From assembly GCA_036703275.1 (NCBI GenBank), contig DATNPK010000108.1, positions 62,001 to 126,000 on the forward strand: DNA of 64,000 nucleotides, given 5' to 3'. The notes beneath the pieces were generated by a model. That model was not told the DNA's origin. It was given only the letters and a program-made list of their open reading frames with translations, and did not search any database. Source of the DNA: Coleofasciculaceae cyanobacterium. Its GTDB lineage: Bacteria > Cyanobacteriota > Cyanobacteriia > Cyanobacteriales > Xenococcaceae. The translations under genes were made by a program, and so were the position numbers. Below, piece after piece: positions 1 to 9,276 of this stretch (its first letter is position 1; the number at the start of each line of letters is the position of its first letter).

Positions 1-1
1 T

Positions 2-1024
2 TTTCGGGGAATGTATGAAGATCAAGCGTTTCATGCAAAACTATGTTCGATGTTTCCCGCATTCTTATCTAGTGAGTGTTGGTATATTTATCGGCAACAT
101 CCCCAGGCTTGTTGTTCGGTTTCTCATGCCACAGGAAAGACTCAGATAGCCAAAAAAACTATGCTGAATTGGTTGGAGGAGTATTTATCTCAACAAGATA
201 AGAACGATCCTCAACTTGAGGAAACGGTTCAGAAACTTTTGCGATCGTATCGTTATCCCTTTTTAACCAAGCTTTTTCAACCAGTGCGATCTCGGAAGAG
301 AAGAATGAAGAATCAGTTGAGGCGAATTGCTGCTTTAAAAAATCTATTAAGGGGTCAGTTTCCACCTGTGGGTTGGGTAAATTTTGGCAGTTTTAATAAG
401 CTAACACCCTTAAGTCGAGATTTTGGTTACGATCGCGGTCTTCCTATCGATCGCTATTATATCGAAAAGTTTTTAGCTTATCACGGTGGTGATATTCAGG
501 GGCGAGTTTTAGAAATTGGCGATGATTCTTATACTAAAGAGTTTGGCGGGAAGCGTGTCACCACTAGAGATGTAATGCACGTCAAAGAAGGAAATCCCCT
601 GGCTACTTTTGTAGGCGATTTAACTAATGCTGATTGTCTTCCTTCCGATACTTTTGACTGCTTTATTTTGACTCAAACTTTGCACCTAGTTTATGATTTT
701 CGACTAGCAATGCAAACAATTTATCGCATTCTCAAACCAGGTGGAGTCGTATTGTTAACTGTACCTGGCATTAGCCAACTGGCAACGGATGAATGGTCTA
801 GTTATTGGTGTTGGTCTTTTACCAGCTATTCTACACAACATCTTTTTGAAGAGTTTTTTCCTTTAGATTGTATTCAAGTAGAAGTTCATGGTAATGTCAA
901 AAGTGCGATCGCGTTTTTGCAAGGATTATGTACTGCTGAATTGAGCCAAAAAGAATTGGATTACAAAGATCCTTGCTATCCTCTTTTAATCACAGTTAGA
1001 GCAGAGAAACCAAAAGGAATATAA
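2..1024 (+). CDS. GT2 C-terminus fused to a class I methyltransferase (5' partial)
   Basis: The reading frame is open at the left edge, so the gene begins outside the window; the ATG at 11 is internal. The first residues (FRGMYEDQAF) match, almost base for base, a stretch in the middle of the GT2 gene at 2115-3026, and RQHPQACCS matches its RKHPDSCVS. The beginning is therefore the C-terminal part of a family 2 glycosyltransferase. From about residue 150 of the visible part a SAM-dependent methyltransferase domain follows: GRVLEIGDD (motif I-like), FDCFILTQTLHLVYD, and ILKPGGVVLLTVPG. The product is probably bifunctional, adding a sugar and methylating the glycan. The deacetylase gene starts 5 nt after its stop, so both are likely in one operon. 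The fusion is read directly from the frame; the substrate is unknown. Confidence 0.75.
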   Translation, partial: FRGMYEDQAFHAKLCSMFPAFLSSECWYIYRQHPQACCSVSHATGKTQIAKKTMLNWLEEYLSQQDKNDPQLEETVQKLLRSYRYPFLTKLFQPVRSRKRRMKNQLRRIAALKNLLRGQFPPVGWVNFGSFNKLTPLSRDFGYDRGLPIDRYYIEKFLAYHGGDIQGRVLEIGDDSYTKEFGGKRVTTRDVMHVKEGNPLATFVGDLTNADCLPSDTFDCFILTQTLHLVYDFRLAMQTIYRILKPGGVVLLTVPGISQLATDEWSSYWCWSFTSYSTQHLFEEFFPLDCIQVEVHGNVKSAIAFLQGLCTAELSQKELDYKDPCYPLLITVRAEKPKGI

Positions 1025-1029
1025 TTGCA

Positions 1030-2073
1030 ATGCGGGTAATTAATAAGTTTAAAAAATTGGTTCGACAAAATATCAATAGGTGGAGAGATGGAGTACTAAT
1101 TCTTCTCTACCATCGCATTGCCGATTTACCCTTAGACCCCTATTTATTGAATGTTACTCCTCAAAACTTTGCCGAACATCTAGCCGTATTAAAAGATTCG
1201 GGCTGTACGATCTTGAGTCTATGTCAGTTAGTTGAATCATTACAGGCAGGGAATATACCTCATAGGGGAATTGTGGTCACCTTTGATGATGGTTATGCTG
1301 ATAATCTCTATCAGGCTAAACCTTTGTTAAACAAGTATCAAATTCCCGCTACTGTGTTTGTAACATCTGGTTATGTTGGGCAGCAAAAAGAATTTTGGTG
1401 GGATGAAGTCGAAAGACTGCTGCTGCAACCTGGAATTGTACCACAAACACTAGAGTTAACAATTAAAGATCAACATTATCAGTGGCATCTAGGAAATGAT
1501 GCTAACTATAGCACAGATGAGCAGCAGCGCGATCGCCATTGGCATTTTTATCAATCAGAAGATCCCAGCCAACGTCATCGCTTATTTCGCGCACTCCATG
1601 AAGTTTTAAATCCATTATCTATCAAAGAAAGATGCTCTGTTTTAGAAGAAGTTGCTCGATGGAGTGGCATGGGTTTAAACCCACGTTCGACTCATCGGAT
1701 TATGTTACCCGAAGAAGTTAAAACATTAGCAGCAGATGGCTTAATAGAAGTAGGAGCGCATACTCTTAACCATCCTGTTTTGTCTTCTCTTTGTGTAGAA
1801 GAACAACGTCAAGAAATTCAGCATAGTAAAGCTATATTAGAGGACATTCTAGGACATCGGGTGCCAAGTTTTGCCTATCCTCACGGTTCAAAAAGTGATT
1901 ATACAAAAGACACAGTTGAAATCGTGCGGGAAAGTGGTTTTACTTGTACCTGTTCTAACTTTGCTGGTATGGTAAGACAAAGCGAAAATCGATTTCAACT
2001 TCCTCGCGTTCTTGTTTATGATTGCAATGGGGAAACTTTTGCTCGGCAGCTACAAGAATTATTATTAGTTTAG
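1030..2073 (+). CDS. Polysaccharide deacetylase (NodB / CE4 family)
   Basis: 347 residues. A NodB homology domain is seen: VTFDDGYADN near residue 83 (metal-binding and base Asp), GAHTLNHP near 243 (the metal-binding His pair motif, here displaced by an insert), and FAYPHGS near 275. Such enzymes remove N-acetyl groups from polysaccharides in the periplasm or at the cell surface. No clear signal peptide is visible; the N-terminus (MRVINKFKKLVRQNINRW) is basic and followed by a short hydrophobic strand, VLILLYHRIA, which is the first strand of the fold. The insert of roughly 70 residues between the two motifs (about 125-205) is typical of cyanobacterial and exosortase-linked members. It sits 5 nt behind the GT2-methyltransferase gene and 41 nt before a GT2 gene, which places it in glycan assembly. 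Confidence 0.85.
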   Translation: MRVINKFKKLVRQNINRWRDGVLILLYHRIADLPLDPYLLNVTPQNFAEHLAVLKDSGCTILSLCQLVESLQAGNIPHRGIVVTFDDGYADNLYQAKPLLNKYQIPATVFVTSGYVGQQKEFWWDEVERLLLQPGIVPQTLELTIKDQHYQWHLGNDANYSTDEQQRDRHWHFYQSEDPSQRHRLFRALHEVLNPLSIKERCSVLEEVARWSGMGLNPRSTHRIMLPEEVKTLAADGLIEVGAHTLNHPVLSSLCVEEQRQEIQHSKAILEDILGHRVPSFAYPHGSKSDYTKDTVEIVRESGFTCTCSNFAGMVRQSENRFQLPRVLVYDCNGETFARQLQELLLV

Positions 2074-2114
2074 GCAGTACGTCGAATTTTTAAGCAAATC
2101 AACAGTAATATTTA

Positions 2115-3026
2115 ATGAATGCTAATCCTTTAGTTTCTGTGATTATGATTTTCTTCAACGGAGAAAAATTCATTGAACAAGCAATTGAGAGTGTTTTAGA
2201 TCAAACCTATGACAATTGGGAACTGTTACTTGTTGACGATGGTTCTACAGATAATAGCACTCAAATAGCGTGCCGATATATCGAAAAATTCCCCCAGAAA
2301 ATACGTTATCTCGAACATAAAAATCATCAAAATAAAGGTATGAGTGCTACCCGTAATTTGGGAATTGCTAATGCCAACGGTAAATATATTGCTTTTTTAG
2401 ATGCCGATGATGTCTGGTTATCCCATAACCTAGAACAATATCTCAATCTTTTGAATCTGCAACCTCAAGCCTGTATGGTTTATGGAAATACTCTGAAGTG
2501 GTACAGTTGGACAGAGAATTCTGAAGATCGAGATCGAGATCATTTATATGACTTGAAAATCGATTCTGAAATTTTAGTTGAGCCACCAAAGCTATTTGAG
2601 CTTCTAATTAAAGAAAAAATTTCTGCACCCTGTATTACAAGTCTAGTGATTAAAAGCGAAGCTTTACAAAAAATCGGTGGTTTCGCCGAGGAATTTCGAG
2701 GAATGTATGAAGATCAAGCGTTTTATGCCAAGATATTTCTCAATCACTCAGTATTCATTACCAACGCTTGGGGAGCTAAATATCGTAAACACCCCGATTC
2801 TTGTGTTTCAATTGCCAGGAAAACAGGTCAAGTAAATGCCAGCCATTTGTTTTTCTTAAATTGGATAGAAAAATATCTATTAGAACAAGAAGTTACTGAT
2901 GCAAGTATTTGGAAATCTCTACGACAATCTCTTTGGGCTTATCATCATCCTTGGTTAAATAAGTTTAAAAAGAAAATATTTCGCTTAGTAGGCAAAACTT
3001 TACCCTTTTCTTTGATCAGATCTTGA
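2115..3026 (+). CDS. Family 2 glycosyltransferase
   Basis: 303 residues with a GT-A fold. The N-terminus reads VSVIMIFFNGEKFIEQAI, followed by LLLVDDGSTDNS near residue 40 (nucleotide binding) and FLDADDVWL near 94 (the DxD metal-binding motif). A C-terminal MYEDQAFYAK segment carries the ED pair typical of the acceptor/base region. The middle section is nearly identical to the start of the first gene in the window, so the two are recent paralogues. It probably transfers one sugar from a nucleotide-sugar onto a lipid-linked glycan at the inner face of the plasma membrane. Donor and linkage cannot be told from sequence. Confidence 0.85.
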   Translation: MNANPLVSVIMIFFNGEKFIEQAIESVLDQTYDNWELLLVDDGSTDNSTQIACRYIEKFPQKIRYLEHKNHQNKGMSATRNLGIANANGKYIAFLDADDVWLSHNLEQYLNLLNLQPQACMVYGNTLKWYSWTENSEDRDRDHLYDLKIDSEILVEPPKLFELLIKEKISAPCITSLVIKSEALQKIGGFAEEFRGMYEDQAFYAKIFLNHSVFITNAWGAKYRKHPDSCVSIARKTGQVNASHLFFLNWIEKYLLEQEVTDASIWKSLRQSLWAYHHPWLNKFKKKIFRLVGKTLPFSLIRS

Positions 3027-3157
3027 TTCAATGGTACAAGCAAGCGAGCGCTATTTTGGCAGCGTAAACTTCAATAATTAAGAATTATTTGTTGATAATG
3101 CTGTAATTAATAGCAGTATGGCAATCTCTCTAAAGTACAAGCGATCGCTAAAAGTTT

Positions 3158-3868
3158 ATGTCAAAACAGTCTTCTAATCTAGTGATATCTATTTCTCCTA
3201 AGAAAATTGCCAAATTTCTGACTTTAATAGTTGTGGGGTTTACTTTGGTAAATTTAGCAGGATTTTTTATCCAATATGTTCTGGGTTTTCGGCGACTAGA
3301 TCGATTTATAGGACTATTAAACGTTGGTGATGACTCTAGTATTCCAACATGGTATTCATCTTTCGCTTTATTAATTTGTGCAACATTGTTAATGGTTATA
3401 GCTATTGTTAAAGGCAGAAGAAAAGAGCCTTATTTTTGCCACTGGGCAATGCTATCAATTATTTTTATGGTAATGTCGATTGACGAAGTAGTTATGATTC
3501 ATGAAAATATGGGCGATATTTTGGGAGAATCATTTAAGAATGGATTTTTCTATTATTCATGGGTAATTTTAGCAATTCCTGCAATTATTATTTTTGCACT
3601 AGCATATTTAAAATTTATCATTCATCTTCCTACCAAGATTAGACATTTATTTCTAATTGCTGGAGCTATTTTTGTAATGGGAGGATTGGGTCTAGAAATG
3701 CTTTCTGCCTTTTATGATAGCCTCTATCGTACTAGCAATTTAACATATAATTTGATTATGATTGCCGAAGAATTTTTAGAAATGCTAGGCATTATTATTT
3801 TCATTTATGCGTTGCTTTCGTACCTAAAATTACATTTAACAGCAATACAAGTTTTTATCAAACAATAA
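3158..3868 (+). CDS. Six-TM integral membrane protein of unknown function
   Basis: 236 residues, not recognised. Hydrophobic segments lie at about 17-39, 66-84, 95-112, 130-152, 160-182 and 198-226, so about six membrane helices. Charged residues are conserved-looking inside or beside helices: SIDEVVMIHENMGD after the third helix and AEEFLEML before the last. That acidic/His pattern could bind a metal or form a catalytic site, but this is speculation. It sits inside the glycan cluster between a GT2 and a GT4 gene on the same strand, so a role in glycan export or modification is possible. Upstream is a HIP1 octamer at about 3141. Confidence 0.7.
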   Translation: MSKQSSNLVISISPKKIAKFLTLIVVGFTLVNLAGFFIQYVLGFRRLDRFIGLLNVGDDSSIPTWYSSFALLICATLLMVIAIVKGRRKEPYFCHWAMLSIIFMVMSIDEVVMIHENMGDILGESFKNGFFYYSWVILAIPAIIIFALAYLKFIIHLPTKIRHLFLIAGAIFVMGGLGLEMLSAFYDSLYRTSNLTYNLIMIAEEFLEMLGIIIFIYALLSYLKLHLTAIQVFIKQ

Positions 3869-3936
3869 TCAATTATGCTTAAAAATTGTTTAATTGATGA
3901 TATTTCAAACAGCAGGATGGAGTTAAAATATTAATA

Positions 3937-5097
3937 ATGAAATTACTAATTATTCTTCCTTCCATTCAAAGAGGAGGAGCAGAAGAATATACTCTTAAAA
4001 TTGCTAAGGCAGCTTTAAAAGTTGATTGGAAAATACAAGTTGCATTACCTAATACTCCTGGTACTACTTCTTTGATTGATGATTTTACCCAACAAAACAT
4101 AAAATATCATCGCTTGGACATTGGTAATGTAGAAGGTAGTAAGCTGGCTTCTATCAAAGCCAGTTTGTTAAGGTTACTAAGAACAAGCAAGCTATTATAT
4201 CGAGTCAAACCTAATGTCGTATTGCTCAACCTCCCAGCTCATCATCTAGGTTTCATTGTTCTTTGGGTATGCGGATTATTAAAAGTTCCTACTGCAGTTG
4301 TTTTTCATCTAATTCCTTTTCCTGCATCATTTAGTCCGAGAAAGTTACAAGCTTATAATTGGGCAAAAAGTAGAAATCAACAGTGGATTACAATTTCTGA
4401 TTATAATCGCAAATGTTTAGCTCAAGAATTTGATTTATCTCCTCAAGAATTTAGCTGTATTTATAATGGAATTAAACAAGATTCAGTTATTAAATTAGAT
4501 ATTAACAAACATAAGTTACGGTCTAAAATTAGGCAAGAATTAGGTTTAATAGAAACTAGCCAATTATTATTAACTGTTGCTCGTCTTCATTCGCAGAAAG
4601 GACACGATTATTTAATTCCAATTATTCCCGAAATTATTGGTAAATTTTCCCAAGTACATTTTGTCTGGGTAGGGGATGGGGAAGATCGAGCGCATCTAGA
4701 AGATTTACTACGGAAATATAAAGTAGAGGCAAAAGTAACCTTCTTGGGATACCGCGATGACATTCCTCGTCTTTTAACCGCTGCGGATTTATTTTTGTTT
4801 CCTAGCTATCAAGAAGGCTTACCTTTTGCTGTTTTAGAAGCAATGATATGTGGTTTGCCTATAGTCGCATCTGATACTGGTGGAATTCCTGAAATAATAA
4901 CTCACCAACAAAGCGGGTTGCTTTTTACTACGGGCAATAGCTATGATTTACAACAAAAACTCGATTGGGCTTTAACTCACCCTACTGATATGATGTGCAT
5001 GGCTGAAGCAGCAAAAGTTGAAGTAGTGGAGAAATTTTCTGAAGCTAAAATGCTGAAAGATACTTTAGAAGTATTAAACTTATTGCGCAAATTATAA
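3937..5097 (+). CDS. GT4-type glycosyltransferase
   Basis: 386 residues with two Rossmann lobes (GT-B). The N-terminal lobe begins LLIILPSIQRGGAEEYTLKIAK, the glycine-rich acceptor loop. The C-terminal lobe has LLTVARLHSQKGHDYLI near residue 205, FVWVGDGEDRAHL near 245, FLGYRDDIPRLL near 270, and the EX7E motif in YQEGLPFAVLEAMICGLPIVAS near 291. These place it in the large retaining GT4 family (Glycos_transf_1). It probably acts at the cytoplasmic membrane in assembly of the surface glycan. The sugar is unknown. Confidence 0.85.
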   Translation: MKLLIILPSIQRGGAEEYTLKIAKAALKVDWKIQVALPNTPGTTSLIDDFTQQNIKYHRLDIGNVEGSKLASIKASLLRLLRTSKLLYRVKPNVVLLNLPAHHLGFIVLWVCGLLKVPTAVVFHLIPFPASFSPRKLQAYNWAKSRNQQWITISDYNRKCLAQEFDLSPQEFSCIYNGIKQDSVIKLDINKHKLRSKIRQELGLIETSQLLLTVARLHSQKGHDYLIPIIPEIIGKFSQVHFVWVGDGEDRAHLEDLLRKYKVEAKVTFLGYRDDIPRLLTAADLFLFPSYQEGLPFAVLEAMICGLPIVASDTGGIPEIITHQQSGLLFTTGNSYDLQQKLDWALTHPTDMMCMAEAAKVEVVEKFSEAKMLKDTLEVLNLLRKL

Positions 5098-5186
5098 TTT
5101 TTGAAATTTATATTCTCTACATAATCGTTAATAAAATCTTTGTAGATCTGGAAATAATCTTTTGAGTACAATATATAAACACTAAA

Positions 5187-6428
5187 ATGCGAGTATTATT
5201 TATTATTTCTTCAGTATCACCTAATGATTGGAATAACAAAGGTCTTCATGGTATACACAACAGAATGGAAATGTTCGTTGATGCTATCAAAGAAATTGCT
5301 CATCTTGATGTTTTATGGTTTGTAGCGTCAGAAACAAATATTACAGCTGATAATATTGCGAAAATAAATAATTTTTTTTGTCTTCGCTGGAATACTGAGA
5401 TTAACTTCTTCTTTTGCCATCTTTTCACCCCTAAACAAGCATCTTCAAAGTGGCAAACTCAAAGTTATGGCATATTGAATTTTTTTAAACACCCTGGATA
5501 TATTGTTACCGCAGGTTCTTTTCAAGTTACTTCATTTGAAGAATGTCTTCGTCGTGAACCTGACGCGATCTTTGCTCACAGACTTCTATCAATGTGTCCC
5601 GCTATGATGACCAAAAAAAGATTACCGCCAATCTTTTTTGACCTAGACGATCTCGAACCAGTATCATTTATCCGTAAGTTAAGACAGCCACCTAGTCACC
5701 CAATTAAATCGTTGCCATATTACTTACAGGTGCCTGCACTATGGTGGGGAACGTATAAAGCGATCGCTCTATCTCACAAAACCTTTGTTTGTTCTGAACA
5801 AGACCGCAACTATCTTACCAAACAATTTGGTCTCTCCCAAGTAGTTAGTGCGCCGAATTCGGTTGCTATTCCCAAATTTAAACCTCTTACAAATCAACCT
5901 ACTTTACTTCTAATTGGTTCATATATTTATCAACCAAATGTTAATGCTGCAAATTTCCTGATTGAGAAAGTTTGGCCTCATATATATCGAGAAATCCCAG
6001 AAGCTCGCTTAATAATTGCAGGGAAAGAACCAAGCCAAATTAATTCTTTTCACAATCGTAGTATTCCTGGTTTAGAATTTACTGGTTTTGTCGACGATCT
6101 TGATGAGCTATATCAGCGAGTTCGCATAGTCTGTTGCCCAATATTTTCAGGCGCAGGAACGAGAGTAAAAATGGTTGAAGCAGCAGCCTATGGTAAACCA
6201 ATTGTTGCCAGCCAGTTAGGTGCTGAAGGTCTTAAGTTTCAGCATAACAAAGAATTTATCTTAGCTAATGATTCAATATCATTTGCTGAATCATGCGTAA
6301 AATTGTTGAAAAATCAAACTTTGTGCGAGGAATTAGGAGTAGCTGCACGTGCAAGAGCTATTCGCGATTATGAACGTGTCAATATTGTACGAAAAATTCA
6401 GCAATCGATCGCGCCTGAGTTTAAATAA
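5187..6428 (+). CDS. GT4-type glycosyltransferase
   Basis: 413 residues, GT-B fold. The N-terminus (MRVLFIISSVSPNDWNNKGL) and the central FFDLDDLEPVSF differ from the neighbouring GT4s. The C-terminal lobe shows TLLLIGSYIYQPNVNAANFL near residue 240, ARLIIAGKEPSQI, GLEFTGFVDDLDELY, and a GAGTRVKMVEAAAYGKPIVAS donor-binding motif near 325. This is the Glyco_trans_1_4 subtype seen in exopolysaccharide clusters. It ends 139 nt before a gene on the opposite strand and is thus the last gene of the first plus-strand run. Confidence 0.82.
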   Translation: MRVLFIISSVSPNDWNNKGLHGIHNRMEMFVDAIKEIAHLDVLWFVASETNITADNIAKINNFFCLRWNTEINFFFCHLFTPKQASSKWQTQSYGILNFFKHPGYIVTAGSFQVTSFEECLRREPDAIFAHRLLSMCPAMMTKKRLPPIFFDLDDLEPVSFIRKLRQPPSHPIKSLPYYLQVPALWWGTYKAIALSHKTFVCSEQDRNYLTKQFGLSQVVSAPNSVAIPKFKPLTNQPTLLLIGSYIYQPNVNAANFLIEKVWPHIYREIPEARLIIAGKEPSQINSFHNRSIPGLEFTGFVDDLDELYQRVRIVCCPIFSGAGTRVKMVEAAAYGKPIVASQLGAEGLKFQHNKEFILANDSISFAESCVKLLKNQTLCEELGVAARARAIRDYERVNIVRKIQQSIAPEFK

Positions 6429-6567
6429 AAAGTTTTTAATGAGAGAGATTGCTCTACCAGGATCTAAAAAGTAGATTGAAGAAATTAAAGTTAATCAAAA
6501 GCTCATCACTACAACTTAAAAACTCGGAAGGTTTTATTATCGCTCTTTTCATTAAATCAGTAATTCC

Positions 6568-7698
6568 CTAGCACGCTTGCTCGTAAACCGATTTGATTTG
6601 TGGGGCAATTACTGACCAAGCATAGTTATCTCTGGCATAAGCTTGACAAGCCTCACTATTAGGTAACTGACGTTTTTGAGATAGCACTTCAATGATTCCT
6701 TGAGCCAATTTATCAGCAGAGGTATCTTCAAACAACAAATCAGGACAAAATGGCTGTAAAATTTCGGGAATTCCGCCGATAGGCGTGCCTAATACTGGTG
6801 TTCCTGTTGCCAAAGATTCAATGATAATTAATCCAAACCCTTCAAAGGAAATAGTCGGCACCACAGAAAAATTAGCTGCTCGATAGGCTACAGATAACTG
6901 TTCATCTGGTAAATAACCTAACAAACGGACATGATTAGTCAATTTTAATTCGGTTATCTGTGTCTGCAATGTTTCAGCTAAAGCACCCCGCCCTGCAATA
7001 TATAATAAAACCTCTGGATATTGAGTCTTAACAATTGCGATCGCCTCTAACAAATTTTCTAAACCCATCCGTTTTGCTAGTCGCCGTATACAAAAGAGAA
7101 TCGTTCGCTCTTGTTCCCAGTTAAGTTCAATCCTAGCTTCAGCCCGAGAACTAGAAATTTGGAACTGTTCGAGATCTACACCCCCAGGTATAATGTGGAT
7201 TTTATTTAAGGGTACAGCATACTGTTGATGGAGTATGTCTTTAAAGGCTTGAGAAAGGACAATAAAACGGCTTGCTCGACGGTAAACAATTTGTTCCAAA
7301 GTTTTTTTCACCCAAGCTTCTAGTGCTTTTTGGCTTTCTACATCACTTTCCAATGCCCAAGGACCATGAAAATGAAATACCAGAGGAAGATTGCCGAGTT
7401 GATTGAGAATGGGAAAAGTATAAAGCGCAAAATGTGCCACAACCAAATCGTATTCTGTCGATGCTAATTGTTTTACTGACTGTCTAATTCCCTGCCATCG
7501 ATTTAATAAGGAGGTTTCAGTCGGAGCAAAAGCTTGAATCGATTGTTGAGTAATAGCTGCAATTTGCTCAGAACCAGTGAGTAATCCTTGAATGTCTACA
7601 CCAACTTTTGGTAAATACCGACTACAACCATAATAATAGCGGTTGAGTCCTCCTGACTGTTCCGGAAACCAGCCCATGCCTATTTGTAAAGTTTTCAT
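6568..7698 (-). CDS. GT4-type glycosyltransferase
   Basis: 376 residues. It begins MKTLQIGMGWFPEQSGGLNRYYYG (acceptor loop) and carries LFCIRRLAKRMGLENLLEA near residue 200, LYIAGRGALAETL, VRLLGYLPDEQL, and ISFEGFGLIIIESLATGTPVLG (EX7E) near 300. It is the only gene in the first 27 kb on the minus strand. It converges with the GT4 gene ending at 6428 and diverges from the GT4 starting near 7933, with a 234-nt spacer that must hold both promoters. The opposite orientation suggests separate regulation or a later addition to the cluster. Confidence 0.85.
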   Translation of the reverse strand: MKTLQIGMGWFPEQSGGLNRYYYGCSRYLPKVGVDIQGLLTGSEQIAAITQQSIQAFAPTETSLLNRWQGIRQSVKQLASTEYDLVVAHFALYTFPILNQLGNLPLVFHFHGPWALESDVESQKALEAWVKKTLEQIVYRRASRFIVLSQAFKDILHQQYAVPLNKIHIIPGGVDLEQFQISSSRAEARIELNWEQERTILFCIRRLAKRMGLENLLEAIAIVKTQYPEVLLYIAGRGALAETLQTQITELKLTNHVRLLGYLPDEQLSVAYRAANFSVVPTISFEGFGLIIIESLATGTPVLGTPIGGIPEILQPFCPDLLFEDTSADKLAQGIIEVLSQKRQLPNSEACQAYARDNYAWSVIAPQIKSVYEQAC

Positions 7699-7947
7699 GA
7701 CAATTTACATAAAGTTACGTTTGTGATTAATCTCAATTTTGTCTAGCGTAGCCAGCCATCTTAACCAACGAGCACCGATATTAAGCTCTTTTTAGATTTA
7801 TTTGTTATTTTTTGCTATATATTTACTAGTATTATTACTTAAATACAATTTAATGCAATTTTAATCTAATTAAGAAAACAAGCTTAAAGTTAATAGTTTT
7901 ATTTGTAGCTTCGTATTTTAAACTACGTTTGAATGACAAGATATAGC

Positions 7948-9102
7948 ATGAAAATCGCCTTAGTACATGACTATTTAACACAGAGGGGAGGAGCAGAAAG
8001 GGTCTTTGAACTATTGTGCAGTTACTTTCCCCAAGCAGACATCTTTACATCCGTATATAACCCGGATAATACTATCAGTTTAGGAAATCGCCAGGTCAAT
8101 ACTACCGCTTTACAATATTTGCCAGGAGCAACTCGATACTTTCGTTTGTTTGCTCCACTTTATTATCCAATGTTTAGAACTATAGATTTAGGCGATTACG
8201 ATTTAGTAATTAGCAGCACCAGTAGTTTTGCTAAAGCTGTTCGCACCAAAGCATCGGCAACACATATCTGTTTTTGTCACAATGTAACTCGCTTCCTCTG
8301 GGATACACCGACTTATCTGCAACAGTATTCTAACTATAAGAAATACTATTTTTTAATTGAGAAGGTATTTAGTCATATGCGAAAAGTCGATCTAAAATAT
8401 GCTAGTGAACCAGATTTGTATATTGCTAATTCTAGTACTGTTGCCGAGAGAATTAGGCAATATTATGGTAGAACGTCAGTTACCATCAATTATCCTATTG
8501 ATAGCAAAAACTTCTATTTCTCAGACAGCAAAGATGATTTTTATTTAGTTGCTTGTCGTTTGTTTGGCTATAAAAAAGTCGCTGTAATTATCGAAGCTTT
8601 TAATCAATTACAACTACCATTGTGGATCATTGGCGATGGGCCAGAAAGAAAACAGTTAGAAGCTCAAGCAAATGATAACATCCAGTTTTTAGGTTATGTC
8701 AGCGATCGGCGACGACGAGAGCTGATGGCAAAAGCTAAGACAGTAGTGGTAGCTGCTTTAGAAGATTATGGTTTAGTACCTGTAGAAGCCAATGCGAGCG
8801 GTACACCAGTAATTTCCTATGGAGCAGGAGGCGTATTAGATACCCAAATACCTGGTAAAACGGGTGTTTTTTTTAAGTCCCAAACTGCCGATGCATTAAT
8901 ACAAGCAATTTTAGCTGCGGAAAAAATACAGTGGGATGGTCGTCAAATTAGACATCATGCTCTATCTAACTTCTCCGAACTAGTGTTTTTTGAAAAAGTA
9001 ACCCAGGTAATTGAATCTGTTTGCGATCGCTCTATTGCTGATTTAGTCGAGCCAAAATTGCTGGAGCAAATCAGCAAAATCAACCAGGTCAATCTTAACT
9101 AA
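7948..9102 (+). CDS. GT4-type glycosyltransferase (WbaZ-like)
   Basis: About 384 residues. The frame also has an ATG at 7933, but the family start is MKIALVHDYLTQRGGAERVFE, which corresponds to the ATG at 7948; neither start has an obvious Shine-Dalgarno. Motifs: GGAERV acceptor loop, HNVTRFLWDTPTYL, YLVACRLFGYKKV, LWIIGDGPERKQL, IQFLGYVSDRRRRELMAKA, and EDYGLVPVEANASGTPVISYGAGG (donor site). It is related to O-antigen mannosyltransferases of the WbaZ type, but the sugar is not proven. It precedes the Wzc-like gene by 174 nt. Confidence 0.83.
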   Translation: MKIALVHDYLTQRGGAERVFELLCSYFPQADIFTSVYNPDNTISLGNRQVNTTALQYLPGATRYFRLFAPLYYPMFRTIDLGDYDLVISSTSSFAKAVRTKASATHICFCHNVTRFLWDTPTYLQQYSNYKKYYFLIEKVFSHMRKVDLKYASEPDLYIANSSTVAERIRQYYGRTSVTINYPIDSKNFYFSDSKDDFYLVACRLFGYKKVAVIIEAFNQLQLPLWIIGDGPERKQLEAQANDNIQFLGYVSDRRRRELMAKAKTVVVAALEDYGLVPVEANASGTPVISYGAGGVLDTQIPGKTGVFFKSQTADALIQAILAAEKIQWDGRQIRHHALSNFSELVFFEKVTQVIESVCDRSIADLVEPKLLEQISKINQVNLN

Positions 9103-9276
9103 ACTCTATATTCTGTGGGACAACTTTACTTTTGCAACTTTACTATTAACCAAGGCTTGATCGACAACTTATGAGAAATCTGAGAAATATTTACTTACTA
9201 TAAAACCATTGCGGTAACATTAACTAAATTTTGATATTCGATTTTTCAAACCATTAATTATTACAGTTTTTAAATA

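Noticed and set aside
11-1024. Taking the ATG at 11 as the true start of the first gene
   Set aside because: The frame is open to the window edge and the residues before the ATG (FRG) match the paralogue, so the ATG is internal.
6429-6567. Inverted TTTAATGA segments as a bidirectional terminator between convergent GT genes
   Set aside because: The arms are weak and about 110 nt apart; no compact hairpin with a T-run is seen.
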